Source: Pagrus major
Taxonomy: Eukaryota > Chordata > Actinopteri > Spariformes > Sparidae
NCBI RefSeq assembly: GCF_040436345.1
Contig: NC_133215.1
Location: 20,033,306-20,097,305, forward strand
Direction of reading: 5' to 3'
DNA length: 64,000 bases
Made by a program: the position numbers and the translations under genes. Of this stretch, positions 12,376 through 26,800 are shown piece after piece. The notes beneath the pieces were generated by a model. That model was not told where the DNA came from. It searched no databases and saw only the letters and a program-made list of their open reading frames with translations. Position 1 is the first letter of the stretch; every line of letters begins with the position of its first letter.

Positions 12376-12728
12376 TTTACTGTTCAGTGCTACAGGAAAA
12401 TACTGAAGAAGCTCTCTTCCACCATTGTTTGTTTCTTTTCAGTGATTTTTCCACATAATTTATTAACCGTCTGCCGTTCTGTGACTTTTTGTTTTCACTG
12501 TGAGATTTAAGGCACATACCGTAGTGTGCTAAGTACGATGTTCTCCGTCACAGCAACATGTATATAGGGACAAAGATTAATGCACGACAGCCTGCTTGTT
12601 TGTTTTTGATTGTGTTGGTCTTTTTTTAATTAAAAGAAAAATCTTAACCTGTCTTTCACTTTAATGAGTCAGTTTTACAACTGGGAAAAGTGGTATGACT
12701 GATGTAAACTGGGATATCTGATGAAAAA

Positions 12729-12780
12729 ATACAACAACAAAAAAACAACAACAAAAAAACAACAACAACAACAAAAAAAA
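12729..12780 (+). repeat. (CAA)n / A-rich simple repeat
   Basis: Alternating ACAACA units and A-runs lie just past the ldlr poly(A) signal. It is simple sequence with no further content. Confidence 0.8.
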
Positions 12781-13689
12781 CGCTCTCATCTAATCCAAGC
12801 CTGATTATATTATATTAGAAAAATAAGATATAATGATCCTGATCTAAGGACAAAATGTCTTACAGAGCGCTCAGCTGACAAAACCAATTATTGGACTTGG
12901 CGCAATAGATCTCCATGAAACCTGTTTATTTTGCTTGGAAACGCTGCCATCTCTCTCCATCGACAACACAACACTAACATCACACAGATGGATGAGTGTT
13001 CAACCTCATCACCATCAGACTAATGTCCTACTTCTCTGCTTTTGCCAGTAGAGCAGATTTGTTATCACATCATGGGGAATTTTATGTCCTTGTACATAAG
13101 CCAACATAAACACACATCTTTCCTCTCATTTGGATGATGAACTAGAATCACCTGTTGGTTCAGTTTTAACAGAAAGGCTCTGAATTACAGTAATATCCTC
13201 AATAGGGCCTTATTAATTACTTTTCATCAGCGATTCATCTGTTGATTAGTTTCATGATTGATCAGTGAATAGTTTGGTCTATAAAAGGTCCAAAAAAATG
13301 CTCCTCACAATTTCCCTGAGCCCAAAGTGACGTCCTCAAATTGCTTCTTTTGTCCAACCAACAGTCCAAAACCCAAGACTCTTCATTAACTGTCATAAAG
13401 CAGCGAATTCTCACATTTAAGAAGCTGAAACCGGCCAATGTTTGACATTTTTGATTAAAAAATGTCTTAAATGATTAATTGACTAATGAATTTTGAGTTG
13501 TTCATTGGAAAGTACCCAGAATGACTGCTCAATTTCTGATCAAGGGGGAATTATTTTGCTGTCAAGACATGAGTTTGTGGTTTTTATTCTGGTCATTTCA
13601 TTTTAAACTCAGTAGAGAGCATTCATATGCCAAGGCCTGACAGTCCCCTTTAATTCAATCAAGCCTAATCCAATATCAAACTTGATCCT

Positions 13690-13990
13690 CATCAAACTGT
13701 GCTAACTTATAGATACCAGCCACCTAAATACATGTGATTTTTCCATCAGGATCCATGCATTATTCCCTGAGAAATTAACAAAATACATTATGAAAGTGAG
13801 AAATAATTCCTGGATCGGTCCCTTTATCCAGATCCATGAAATGTGAATGAATAGATGAATAGACCTTCAAAGTTAAAGGGGTCTTTTCTTGGCCGAGACT
13901 CATCCTCCATCCAAGTTTCATGGAAATACGTTGATTAGTTTGTGTAAATCCTGCTGACGAACCAACCAACCAATGAACAGTTTGCTTTAA
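13690..13990 (-). repeat. Interspersed repeat, copy 1 of an inverted pair
   Basis: Shares with 16890-17180, on the opposite strand, the blocks ATACCAGCCACCTAAATA, GGATCGGTCCCTTTATCCAG, CATCCTCCATCCAAGTTTCA and TCCTGCTGACGAACCAACCA. The order is reversed, so the two copies face each other about 2.9 kb apart. Confidence 0.7.
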
Positions 13991-16889
13991 ATCTCTTTCA
14001 ATCCGTGATTGGAATCTACGCCTAACATTTCATCATGTTTCTCAATAGACCGAAGAGAATTAAACATTTATGTAGAATTCAATAAATCACGCGGGGTGCA
14101 GATGGCCTGACGCACCCATAATAGCAAACATCCTCTCACTAACCAAATAAACCTCCTCCATAATTCATGCCTGTTAATGGTTCCCCTCTCAAAGTGCAGT
14201 GGGGGTGGTCACTGAGGAAGCAGTGGTGTAGCATCAGTGTAGCATCAGTAACATCAGTAATAACTGGGAAGTGATTTATATACAAGAAACAGCCCTCCAG
14301 TAGAAAAGGGAAGGTGTATCAGTTTTATGAAGTTCAAAATGCAGAAACAATACACAGAGTTGTTGATTAATGATAATAATAATAAAAACAGGAGGATTTT
14401 CCTGCCGCAGGTCATGGTCCTAATGTTTCAAATCAGAAGATCTGATCGTTTTCTTATCGTACTTTTACCAGCTGGTTGATTTCTTTCTAAAAGCCCTGTT
14501 GACCCAAAAGAGCAACATTTATGGTAAATGACCTCGCATTTAGCACTTTTCCAGTCTATTTTATGTTGTTCAGATATTTCCAAATTGAATATTGCTGTTC
14601 AACAATGGACATGGATAGAGTTCCCCTATGCTAAGTTTATGATGCTTTATTCTTCTGTGTTGCATAAATAAATAAGTGTAAAAGCAACTACTAGCTGAGA
14701 TGACTGCAGGGTAAAGAAAGTGTCTTTACCCTGTACAGTTTAAATATTTTTTAAAATAAAATCTCTCACGACACACAGTTGGTTTTGAAAAAGTTTTTCA
14801 AGCGGACCAAGTCAACTGGTAGTCAACCTCATTCTAGCCCTTTGATCATTCAATAGCAGGCTTATTGTCCCATTCATTAGTTATGTCTGTTGCTAAGCCC
14901 AAAAATACTCTTATTCCATTGAATTGATTTAATTTAAGAGAGTCAAACTTACAATCTACCTCTAACACTGAAAATAGATAACATAAAATTTCTTTTTCAA
15001 TTTTAAAAAAGCTAAGGAAGCGGAGGAAAAAAAATCTGACCCTTATAAAGTAGTTGAAATAGGCCTGTTTTACAGGAATAAATAGACCAGAATAAAGGTA
15101 TACACATGCTTAAATATACTTTTTGTTTTTCACCTATGTGTGTGACAGAGGGACAGATCTGATGTTAGGGATAGGCCCTGTTCAGGAACACCTTGCACCA
15201 TCTTAACTTACTGGGAGGCTGTGGTATGTTGTCTGACGGGAACTGGGATCAACATTCCAGTGACTCCACGCCCAACAGCATCACATCACATGAAGTCAAA
15301 ATGGTATCTGTGGTGTTGTGCATCCACTCCAGTTTTGATGTGTTTGTTGATAAAACGATCATTTGAACCACTAATGAGGCTCATTGTATCTAAGTGGACA
15401 TCTTGTTCTTCTCTCATCAGCAGCATCATCTTTGTTGATGGGTTGCTACTCATAGCAAATTAGAGTTTCTTTGTGTGCTGTACCCATGAGGCAGGATACA
15501 CCTGAGGCACAGGTGACAAATGACACCTGTCCCCTGCTGTGCCCTCTGTCATCCACATCCTCTCCTCACCTCATTATTTACATATGGTCGCTGGCTTCCT
15601 ATTGGCCAGCTGTCAGCCTTAGGGTGGAGTTGCATCTCACACCACTGACTCGTAAGCGAAAGGGGAGTGTGCTTGAAAATTGACAGCGGAAGGTGGAGGT
15701 GGGGGAGGAGGTGGTGGTTAGATATTCCCCTGTCAGGTTACCAAACAGACTACCAACTGTCCTGATTCTAAGGTAACAACCTGACATAACAACCTGAGGG
15801 CCAAACACACTGAACCAAAGCATCTCCGGCTGCGGGAGGCAGCAGGGTTCAACTGATACTGTAAAGGAAGATGTTTATGTTGATTAGCTGTGAACTGAGT
15901 GTGGGTCTGCTGTATCAGTGAAAGGTGGTGAAAGTCATGAGCAGCTCTGTTGGGAATCCTGTACTAATTCCAAAACTATCTCTCACAGCGATTGTCGAGT
16001 CTCGTTTCACGGGATGTCTCACATGTATCTCTTTCAGTCTGAGTCAGCACGCTGAGCTCAACTGCTCTGACCCTGAAGAGGTTTACACTTCAGATGTCTT
16101 TCCCATGACACCATAATATCGGTCTATGGTGGATTTAAAGTGACCCAGTTCAGCTCAGTCGAGCCTCTGATCCAAGTGTGTTTCGTGGACAAAATTGGGT
16201 GATCAATACCAATGCCAATTCTTCATCATAATCTAATGTAGTAGAAAGAAGATCGTGTCCTAACATTTAATGATAAATCCTGTACAATCATACAGTTGAA
16301 TTGTTCAACTTGACTATTTAAGGATCTTCAAGTTCTTTGACCTTTGGATGGGTTTTACTTGTAATTATACACCTAAAAAAGTGTTGCCTAAATGGGCCTT
16401 TTCTCACCAATCCGGTGAAGAGTTGGGTTGTGATCATTTGGGCTTCTTTCTGTACCCTTTTGACATTTTCAACTGTTGAACAGTTAGACAGTTAGGCAGC
16501 TTAACCAGTAAAACTGATGAAGTTAACATGCTGGAAGACATCTGTGAAAATGTAAAGGAAGTCAAACAAAGGATGGCTTTGCAAATGCAGGAGTAGCTGT
16601 ATTTTATCTATCAAGCAGCTTAATTCGATCAGTGTGTTGATGCACTTCCCAAAAATGAGATTTTAATCACCCATGTGACAGGTGATAGAGAGATGATAGA
16701 GGGAACATAGATATTGATGGTAGCCCTTATTACAAGGGCATTGATTTTCGCCCTCTGAGAGAATATTCCTATATCAGCAAACCTTTTTCTTCAGTATATC
16801 TTGTTGGAGTTACTCATCTCAGATTTTGGCCACAGCTGTGAGGGTTGCAACTTTCATTATTGATTAATTTAGGGGTTATTTTCTTGAAT

Positions 16890-17180
16890 CATTACCTCCG
16901 CTAAGGAGGTTATGTTTTCACCTGTGTCCGTTGGTTGTTTGGTTTGTCATCAGGATTACACAAAAACTACTGAAACTTGGATGGAGGATCGGTCTTGGCC
17001 CAGAATAGACCCCATTAACTTTCGGCGTGGACCCTGATAAAGGGACGGATCCAGGATTTTATTTTCTCACTTTTCAACATTTCTGATGAAATCTTGATGA
17101 AAAAAAATAAATAAATCAGGCATATTTAGGTGGCTGGTATCTATGACTTTGTACAATTGGATGTGGATCCTTGATCTAGT
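16890..17180 (+). repeat. Interspersed repeat, copy 2 of an inverted pair
   Basis: Begins CCTCCGCTAAGGAGGTTATG and ends around TTTAGGTGGCTGGTATCTAT. It carries the blocks found in reverse order at 13690-13990. The opening phrase is familiar from many fish genomes as the end of a non-autonomous transposon; no protein is encoded. Confidence 0.7.
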
Positions 17181-19556
17181 GATCTTAAAGTGCCATTCTA
17201 CTTTAATCGTTTAGTCCCCAAAAAATCCTTGTTTCATCTATAATTTAAGTCCAGAGCCCAAGGATGATCATGTTTGACAAAGAAAAGCAGCAAATCATCT
17301 CCACCACAGAATGTATTTTTGCCTTGAAAATAACTAAGGTGATTATATATATTTTTTTAAAAAGCCAATCATTTTCTATCAACTTTAATCATTTCATCTC
17401 TTTTGCCTTTAAAACCAGCTGTGGTTGCATTTTAAGAATAAGACTATTGTAAATCAATCCTTGGTTAATACTAACGACTTGTACTAACATGAATTCAACT
17501 TCTAAAGGGATGCATGTTAAAAAAATCATGTATTCATATTTTTAAAGTAAGGAAGTAGTAGGAGAAACCTCTGTCTGGCATTAGTAGGTCACATATAGTG
17601 CAATTTGTCTGGAGCTGCGGCAGTAAAGAAAAGTCACGTTTCTTCATCTTGACCTGATTGTGAAGTGTTACCATATGTTGGGCCCCAACCACTACAGTGG
17701 GATCCTGTATAATCCACATCACATGAACCAGAGAGGCTAGAGTCAAACACACTGCTTCATGTAGTCAAAGCTGAAGGGAATAACAGTGATGTTTACATTA
17801 AGTGAAAAATTCTCTCCCCGTAGCTTCAGACTGATTTAGGCTGTGAGGTCGACATTTAAAACCCAAATATTTATAGACGGGAACCTTGACTGGAAAAAGA
17901 CAAAATGCTGACAAACTGGGATGAGGGTCAAATGTCCCAGTCTGTTTGAAATGAGAGGCTATTGGTCTTTATGATAGTCTTAGAATAGCTCATATCCTGT
18001 GTGAAGACAACATGTTTAAGGTGTGGTTATCTCGTTTATAGCTCAGATACGTCTCATTAGATAAACAGAGTCCAGATAAGGAGACCAAAAACCTTTATGG
18101 ACAAAAGGAGTGGACCCTGGAAAAAGACTGATCTCCGTCTGGCCTTCACATTCACACGCCTGTGTTATGGCAGTGTGTTTTTCTCAGTCACTGCCTTCCT
18201 ACACATGACTGATAAGGAGAAACAGACAGACAGAATATGGACGGAGGCTGAGATCTGGGGCCTAAAACCACACAGAGAGGCCCAAAGGGTAAAACGTGGA
18301 GATCTTATAGAGCGAGCTTTATGGCTTAAGAAGGTCCACAGGCATGTGATCAGTAAGTGTTTTCCTGAACCCTGAGGCCAGAGGCTGCAGGTCACACACA
18401 TATACATACCCAAACGCACGCACAAACTCAGATAAAAGTAGACCAGAAGCGTAGCTGTACTTTCTTGCGAGCCAGTTTTTGCACCTCTACTGTTTGTAGC
18501 TAATATGATCTACTGTACAATGACATGATCATTAAGGATTACAGAGGAAAAAGTAGACTGAAAGGACACTATAATTTGCAAGCTCCCAAAATGTTTTATG
18601 AATGCAACCTACAAGGTCTTAGCCAGGCAAACATCCACAAAACAAAACCAGGCTTTATTAACAAATTAAAATTACAGCTCCACCTACAATTAGGAGACTG
18701 CATGATACAAACACACCTATCACTTTGCTGTATGACGAGAAAACACATTATGGCCTAAAGAAAGGACTGTAGCTCATAAAGGACATGTTTTTTAAGTATT
18801 GATTTAACTTTTGTTTGCATTATATTTATATTCAACAAATAAAGAAAAATGTGTACATTGTGTAGAATATGCATGAGAAGAGACAAATCAATAATTGACC
18901 TAGGTCTATCTAGAGACTATCATCATAGAGGGAGTGAAGTAAAACTGAATAAAAAACAATATTGATATCAGTCTGGATTGTCTCACTTCAGCATAGCAAT
19001 GTGGACAAACCAACAAGAGGAGTTTCTAGTGGTGTGACAATTTCCCACCCACCATTACTGCCTGCAATGTGTGATGCACTCAAGCCAGAGGCTCCCACTC
19101 CTGGGGATTGACCTTTTTTCTCCTGTGGTGGTGAATTAATGTTTTTCTCCTGTGCTCTGTCAGTGTTCTGCCACAATTGTCTTTAGTTCAGGCTAACTTC
19201 CTACAAATGTTTTTTTAAAATATCTGAAATTACATTATAGATTCATAGTGGATAAGGAGATGTCCATTTGCAGAAAAAAAATACTTTTCAGTGTAACAAA
19301 ATGTTCTCGAAACAGCTAAAATGATCCTTCAGATACAGAGGCCACGATGCCTGAAGTTAAGGCCATTACATTATTGTTGGGTCTCATGGACGTTTATAAC
19401 TCTGACGGATAAACTGACTTTACAAGGTCTTTGACAGGGTCCAGAAATGTGCACAATAGACATATTTCAAGTCTAATTGCTTGTTTAAAAAAAAAAAACA
19501 GGAAAAAGAGAGCTATAATGGGCTACAATGTCAGATGGCAAATGAATGCCTAATCT

Positions 19557-19690
19557 GCAGAGATGTGGACTCGAGTCAATGTTACTTGGACTCGTGTTGA
19601 CTCAAGTCACTGTTTTGATGATCTGCGACCTGACTTAACAGAAAAAAATGACTTGAGACTCAACTTAGACTAGGAAGTTAAAGATAAGTC
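19557..19690. repeat. ACTCGAGTCA-type teleost repeat
   Basis: Repeated degenerate units of GACTCGAGTCAA, TGACTTGAGACT and ACTTAGACTAGG. This low-complexity interspersed motif is familiar in teleosts and has no coding content. Confidence 0.6.
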
Positions 19691-20599
19691 ATTTTATTTT
19701 GCCGTTTAGTTGCGTTGTGAATATAGATTTGATGTATCAGGTCAAATATATCCTTAATTATAACTTCTGCTGTGGTCAAAGAGAACAAACAAAACATTTT
19801 TAAGAAAGGAATTTTTAAAAAAAAAGAGAAAAAAACACAGACTTATCTTGTTTTATATCGAGAACGAGAACAATTTACAAAGGATTCAGGCAAAAACAAT
19901 GTCAGCACATACAGAACAAATGTAAGTGAAATAAATGTACATAAGGGTAATACAGTAGATACTACTTAGATACTGTTAGTCTACTATTAGATTTTACAAG
20001 TAGATGCAAAAAAGAAAAAAAAACACCAAAAAACAAAATCACAAATCAGACAATAACTCAGAAATGTAATAAACTGTTTGTGTTTATTAGGGATTATGAG
20101 GGATTCAAGCAGCAGTTTTAAAAGGGAAGTAAAAACTTTAGATTTAGAAAATGTGTGTTTGTGAATAAACAGTTTTGATTGATGAGTGCCACCATTTGGA
20201 TTATCATGGTAACAAACAATATTGTTAAAGTCAAATAAGTAGAGTTAGTAAACTCACAAAAGTGACTATAGGTGTATCCAGAACTTTTCTTTTCTTGTTT
20301 TTTTTTTTAAAAGATATTTTAGTCAAACAATAGGTGAGAAATTGTTTCTAGACTGTTTAAAAAAAAAACAAAATCAAATAATATACAGATAAGTTAAATT
20401 AAAACATCATAATGCAAAATGCGCAACACTAAAAACAAGATAAAACACAGAATTAATTTAGTCATAAACTCTATTCAGCATTATTCAATAACAACAAAAC
20501 AATTTACGAAAATGTTAATAAAAATACATTTTTTTAAAAGAGGTGCTTTTTTGACCTGACTGATGTCGTGATGTCATGATGTCGCTCTTCGTCCCTGCT

Positions 20600-20893
20600 A
20601 TCATTCGTGTGTCTGCGGCGCCCTCTAGCGGACACACTGAGCGGCACACCCTCCTCCTCCCCCGTCTCTGCTCAGGTGAGCTGGTGAATGTTTCACCTGC
20701 ATGCGATGACGTCACGGCACCTTCAGGAAAACGACACGGTGGAGTCCACGATCACCTCGGGCTGATGAATGTCTGCAGTGTGGATGAGATGAAACGAGAG
20801 TGAAGCCGGTGAAGACTCGGGTCGGACTTCAAACTTTGAGTGTGTGTGTGTGTGTGTTGACTCGCATGTTGAGCTCCTGCGGCCACAAACACG
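20600..20893 (+). promoter_or_regulatory. ap1m2: ap1m2 promoter and 5' leader, with CRE
   Basis: A CpG-rich island runs directly into the start codon. A perfect palindromic CRE, TGACGTCA, lies at 20707-20714, about 187 bases before the ATG. A short TG repeat follows at 20840-20858. An out-of-frame ATG at 20866 would form an overlapping upstream frame if transcription starts before it. The start site itself cannot be placed from sequence. Confidence 0.5.
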
Positions 20894-23800
20894 ATGTCTG
20901 CCTCCGCGATATTTGTGCTGGACCTGAAGGGGAAGGTAGGAGTCAAGCTGGAGCTCACTGTCGATCATTTCTTATCCGGCTTTACTTGACACAACATATA
21001 AAAGTCAGCACTTTCTCCTTCTTTTGTCTGTTTAGGTCTTGTTTTAACTGTTTCTTTAACTGTTAATCATTAATGGCGTCGTTAAAAATTAATAAAGAGC
21101 TTGCGACACACTCATTCATTTGCCCTTTCTTCTTTACTTCCGGATTTCACTGTTTGTTGGTGGTGACAGGCTGCAGCCTCAAATAGCTCCACTGAGAGGA
21201 CTAATTGTGATGCAGCACCTGTGGCCTTCAGTCATGGCATGTGTGTGACCAACTTTTTGTAGTCACTATCCACAAACATCTCTCTCTCTGTAACCTGACA
21301 CACAAGTGATTGTTACTGAGAAATGGAAGTGTTTGTGTTGTGTGTGTGTGTGATCAAAGGGTGTGTTACTCATCCAGCCACATGTGACATCTAAATTGGT
21401 CCAAGCACAGTGCTGCTTTTCTGACCTGCAGAAGCCTCAAAGCTTCTGGAGCAGGTTTGCCCTGTTTTGCATCCGTATTATCTGAAGACATCTTATCTTT
21501 CCTTTGTGCTACAGCAGGTCATTGTTCTTAATGTCGACAGGGTTAACAGAGGACCCCCACTAAATTATGTAACACAACATCCGAGGGTCTGTAGGACACA
21601 TTTTTACAGAAATATGAATGGCAGATTAAAAGTTGTGGCCCCTTCTGAAGGGGTCAGTTAGTCTGATTACTTTCTCAGTTAGACCATTAATCTGCTCTTT
21701 AAAGAGGAAAGTAAAGACCGAGGTGATATCATGGAATTGATCCTTGTTTGCCTGCAATTATTATTATTTTTCTTCTCTCTCTCTCTCTTCCTTTTCTGTG
21801 ATGCTGCCTGTTTTATCGCTTTTATTCCTTTTACTTGACTCACATTGACGTTTTTGTGTTTTCACATTTTCTGTTCTGCCTTCCTGTTTTAACTCACCTT
21901 AGACTAGACTTCCTTGTGTTTGGCTTGACTGTTGAGTATTTATTCTGTAGTAATGTCTTCCTGAGTTTCCTGCTTTTGCCTGATTGTCAAAGCAGTTTGT
22001 AAACTCTGTTGTTTAAAGGTGCTATACAAATAAAGTTTATCGTTATTATCATAAGGTTAAAAGTATATATTGTGATTATTTTGAATCGTCACTTTTGCAT
22101 CACAATTTTCATTTTCACTGAAAAAACTATTAAATCGCGATGAGGTGACAATTACCAAACAAACATGTTTTCTTGTGATTCGAATACAACACTATGTCAT
22201 AATGTGTTTTGGATAATATCTCGATTAATCGTGCAGACCTAACACTTAATTTTAATACACTACTCAACATGAGTTAGGGATATTGAGATATGTATAAGTC
22301 CATTGTCACTCACATTGTGGTTCATGGAAATGGTTAATAAAGTTAGATTGAATCTTGTTGCATCTTTGTTAGTAACAGCTGTTTAGATCTCCAGTTCTAG
22401 TCCAACATCTGGTCACACATCAGCCTGATTGGATCATTTATTTTGACAAAATGTTAATTCTAAAGATTGTTTCTTGTCATTTTTTTTTGGCATTGTACAT
22501 TTTTATGTATTTCCAGCCACTTTACTTTACATGTTGCACTGGCGCTCTACAAATGAGTAAAACATTTGACTCTGTCACCTCTTTAATCAAACATGCAGTC
22601 GTGTGACAGCCCTGTGGTGTTATTCTCTCTCCTCAGGTGTTGATCTGTCGGAACTACAAAGGTGATGTGGACATGGCGGAGATCGACCACTTCATGCCTT
22701 TACTCATGCAACATGAAGAGGAGGGTCTCCTCTGTCCTGTGCTGTCACACGGCAGCGTTCACTTCATGTGGATCAAACACAGCAACCTGTACCGTATCTT
22801 TTACAACTGTAGTTACTTTGAGCTGCGACAAAAGCTGTGGCAGAATGTAACTAAGTGCTTTTACTCAAGTACAAATTCAAGGTACTTGTACTCTATTTGA
22901 GCATTTCCATTATTTTCCAAACAATATACTTTACGAGATCTCAGAGGCAAATATTGTACTTTTTACTCCACTACGTTTGTCTAACAGCTTTAGTTTCTAA
23001 TTATGCAGATTACAGTTTTTTACACCCTTTCCGTCCAGTGAGAAAAAACATTTGGTGTTTTAGAATAAGACTTTTATTCCTGATAAACTGAAGTGTGAGG
23101 AGTTCCTTCATGAGAAAATGTTGCTACTTGTTGTGTTACTTAAGCTAAATAAATCCTCCTGGATGAGCTGGAAAAAAGCTGAATACAGGCTGTTTTTCTG
23201 GGCTCATGAAAAGTTGACTTCTTAGAAATACATCTGTCACAGGACAGCGACTTTACAAACGTGATTATCTTATAGATCTCATCAGCAGTAGTTACATGTA
23301 ACATACACCTTAATACAGCAGTAATATTAATCCAAAAACATCAGACATAATAGTAAAAAACTAATAGAGACCATTTTACTCGAACAAGTTCTTTTACTTT
23401 TGATACTTTAAGTAAATATTGCTGAAAATACTTGCATACTTTGACTTAGGCCCAAGTAAGGTTTTCAATGTAGGACTTTTACTTGTAATAGAGCATTTTT
23501 CACAGTGTGGTTATAGTACTTTTACTTCAAGTGGAAACAGACAACTTCTTTCTTCTCACGTCGTACTTTTGTTGGTGCTACTGTCGCAAAGGCAACTGGA
23601 TCGTTTCCATTTTCCTTTGAGTAGCAACTACCAACAACACAGAACTAAATGCGAGTTCACGTGAGAGTGAGAGCAGATAGGAATGGTGCCAGGCTGTAGC
23701 CTGACTGTATCGCCAGTTAACCTTCCTGTTCCCAGGAGATTTCATGCACAGCGGCCGACAAAATTGAAAAGTGAAAGCGAGGTTTATAGGGAACCGATCT

Positions 23801-26800
23801 AAACGTTGATGGTTTCATCAGATTACATTGTGCAATCAACATTTACTTCACAATGATACGTTGAAGCAGAAAACTCAGAAAAGCCCTCAAGTACGCATTC
23901 ACATTCAACAGAATCTCTTTATTAAAGTCACAGAATATTGAATAACGCAGCAAAGATTTAAATGTAGCAAAGTGAACAACAGCAATTATCTTAATTGTAA
24001 CAAAATGTGCAAAACACTCCTTGACCTGATCTCTGTGCAGTGGTGGCCACTACAAACAAGAACTCCAACGCCTCCCTCGTCTACTCATTCCTATACAAAA
24101 TAGTCGAGGTGAGACATACATGCATGATTTGTTGTTGTAAATTTATTTTTTGAGGAGTAACTTGTATTTATAGTGTTACTCAGAGCCACCACAGATCAGT
24201 CTGATGTCTGCTCTGTGTATTATGCAGGTGTTCACAGAGTACTTCAAAGAGCTGGAGGAGGAGAGCATTCAGGACAATTTTGTGGTTGTCTACGAGCTGC
24301 TGGATGAGCTGATGGACTTTGGCTTCCCACAGACTACCGACAGCAAGATCCTACAGGAGTAAGACTTCCCAAAACGCACACATGCACACACACACACACA
24401 TTATCATGTATACTGAGAGTGGTGTTGAATCACAGTAGTCCACCTCTTCTCTTGCAGATACATCACTCAGGAAGGAACCAAGCTTGAGGTGGCAAAGTCC
24501 AAAGTGCCGACCACCGTCACCAACGCTGTCTCCTGGAGGTCAGAGGGGATCAAATACAAGAAGAACGAGGTCTTTATCGATGTCATTGAGTCCATCAATG
24601 TACTGGTAAGAAGGGATCATTCATTATGAGACTAGCTGAGAGCTTTTGAGCGCCATCTTAAGTCAGAGAGTACCTGGGTACCTGCAATTGTATCACCTGA
24701 AGCCACTTATTTTGTTAATCACAGGAAATTTTTCCTCTTAAAAGTTAGAATAGATTGTCAGAAATTCTTGTTGTTTTTACACAAAACTGTATAATAATAG
24801 CTCATATTGCTTTTATGTAGTTAAAGCTAAATTATATTATGTTGAATAATAGAGCATAATAGAGCAAGTATTGTATGGATTTTCTTACTGTTTAATTTAA
24901 TCAACTTGATGAATCAGATTAGTTTGATTTATTCAATTAAATAGTTTATCCATATTTATCCACCCCTGTGTATTGTTTGTTCAGGTGAATGCTAATGGCA
25001 GTGTGATGAGCAGTGACATCGTGGGCAGCATCAAGCTGAAAACCATGCTCTCTGGGATGCCCGAGCTGCGGCTGGGCCTCAACGACCGAGTGCTCTTTGC
25101 TCTCACTGGACGTACGCATGCAGCATCTGTCTACATCTATCAGCTCATCTGTCTGCTTTAGTTACATTTAAGTTAATACCACTGTTTGTATTGTGTTTTG
25201 TTCAGGTGATAAGGGAAAGACGGTGACGATGGAGGACGTGAAGTTCCACCAGTGTGTCCGTCTCTCACGCTTTGAGAGTGATCGAACGATCTCCTTCATT
25301 CCTCCGGACGGGGAGTCTGAGCTCATGTCCTACCGCATCAACACGCATGTTAGTCCAATACAGCACCACACTGTATTCACGCTAAATCCTCTATACACCA
25401 TCTATCGTATTAATGACTCACACCACAACCAGGGCTGGCCAAAGTGGAGCTTGATTAAGGTTCGATTTGGTGCTGGTGTTCAGTGGTGGAACGTAACAGA
25501 GCACTCAAGTACATATTTGAGGAACTTATTCGAGCAGGCTGTTTCCATTTTAAAAATATTGAATGGAGGATGGATGGCTTTATTGATCCCGAGAGGGGAA
25601 ATTTAATACAAGAAACAGTCTAAAGATCAATGAAAAACTTGAATGAAATGAAACAATTTTGACACAATACACTACTTTATTTCATATGCATGATTTGATC
25701 ATTGTGCAAATGTATGAAAAAAAAATTAGACTAGTAGTGCAACTCTGACAGCTTTACTAGCCTCACACACATCAGTACATGTAAACACACGACCTAAATT
25801 AACATGGATACTGATGGATCATGTGTATATGTATATTTTAAATGTAAAACTTGTTTTATAATAAAACCTTTTCCTTCATCTGTTACAGGTGAAGCCTCTG
25901 ATATGGATTGAATCAGTCATAGAGAAATTCTCTCACAGTCGAGTGGAAATCATGGTTAAGGTACTGAACAACTGTATTTTGACTTAAGACACAACTAAAT
26001 TACAATGTCACTGGAGACATATACTTTGGAAACTGCCAAAAAGCAACAATTAGAGCAAGAATTATTCACCTCACTGTTTGTCTCATGTCTCCAGTTGTTT
26101 CACATTTTGATAGCTTGAACTATCTTAACAGTTAACAGTCGATGTTGCCTTTGTGAGACTGCAAGAAAAAAGGCTTTCACAAGATATCCTGTGATATTGT
26201 GTTGTATTTTCAGGCAAAGGGACAATTTAAAAAACAGTCTGTGGCAAATAATGTGGAGGTGAGGGTCCCTGTGCCCAGCGATGCCGACTCACCCAAGTTC
26301 AAAACCAGCACAGGCAACGCCAAATATGTGCCTGAGAAGAACATGGTGGTGTGGACCATCAAGTCATTCCCTGTAAGAAATATACTGTTGCATTGACTTT
26401 AAATGATATTACTTTCTTAATGCATTACATTCTGATCAAATAGAGAAATGTATTTTATTTTCTGTGTGTCTTTCTGCTTGTTTGTCCATCTCTCTGCCTT
26501 TCTGTGTTTAATCTGTTTGTCTATGTGCGTCCATCCATCCAGGGAGGCAAAGAGTTTCTAATGAGAGCTCATTTCGGTCTGCCCAGCGTTGAGAACGATG
26601 AGCTTGAGGGAAAACCTCCCATTACTGTCAAATTTGAAATCCCATACTTCACAGTCTCAGGAATACAGGTGTGTTTATAAGTCTAGTCCATCTGAGAGGA
26701 GGCACATTTTTTTATGGATCTGAGGCCTGTTAGAGCATGTTATATCTTCTTTATATCAATATGGATCAATTTTAAAGCTCTAAACATCCCCTGAGAAGAT

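Larger units (their letters stand above)
11188..12650 (+). other. ldlr: ldlr 3' untranslated region
   Basis: Non-coding sequence follows the TGA at 11185-11187. A poly(A) signal variant ATTAAA lies at 12629-12634, giving a 3' UTR of roughly 1.45 kb. It is AT-rich, with an AU-rich element at 12079-12092 and a repeat-derived fragment near 12300-12375. The end point is inferred from the ATTAAA; no transcript evidence is available. Confidence 0.7.
12781..20600. other. Gene-free interval between ldlr and ap1m2
   Basis: I see no exon-like frame with splice sites and no RNA gene here. Open frames are short and not family-like. Recognised repeats: the TTAATCGATTAAT-type family at about 13200-13510, an inverted pair of one element at 13690-13990 and 16890-17180, and an ACTCGAGTCA-type repeat at 19557-19690. 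A-rich tracts are frequent between 19.4 and 20.5 kb. Confidence 0.7.
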
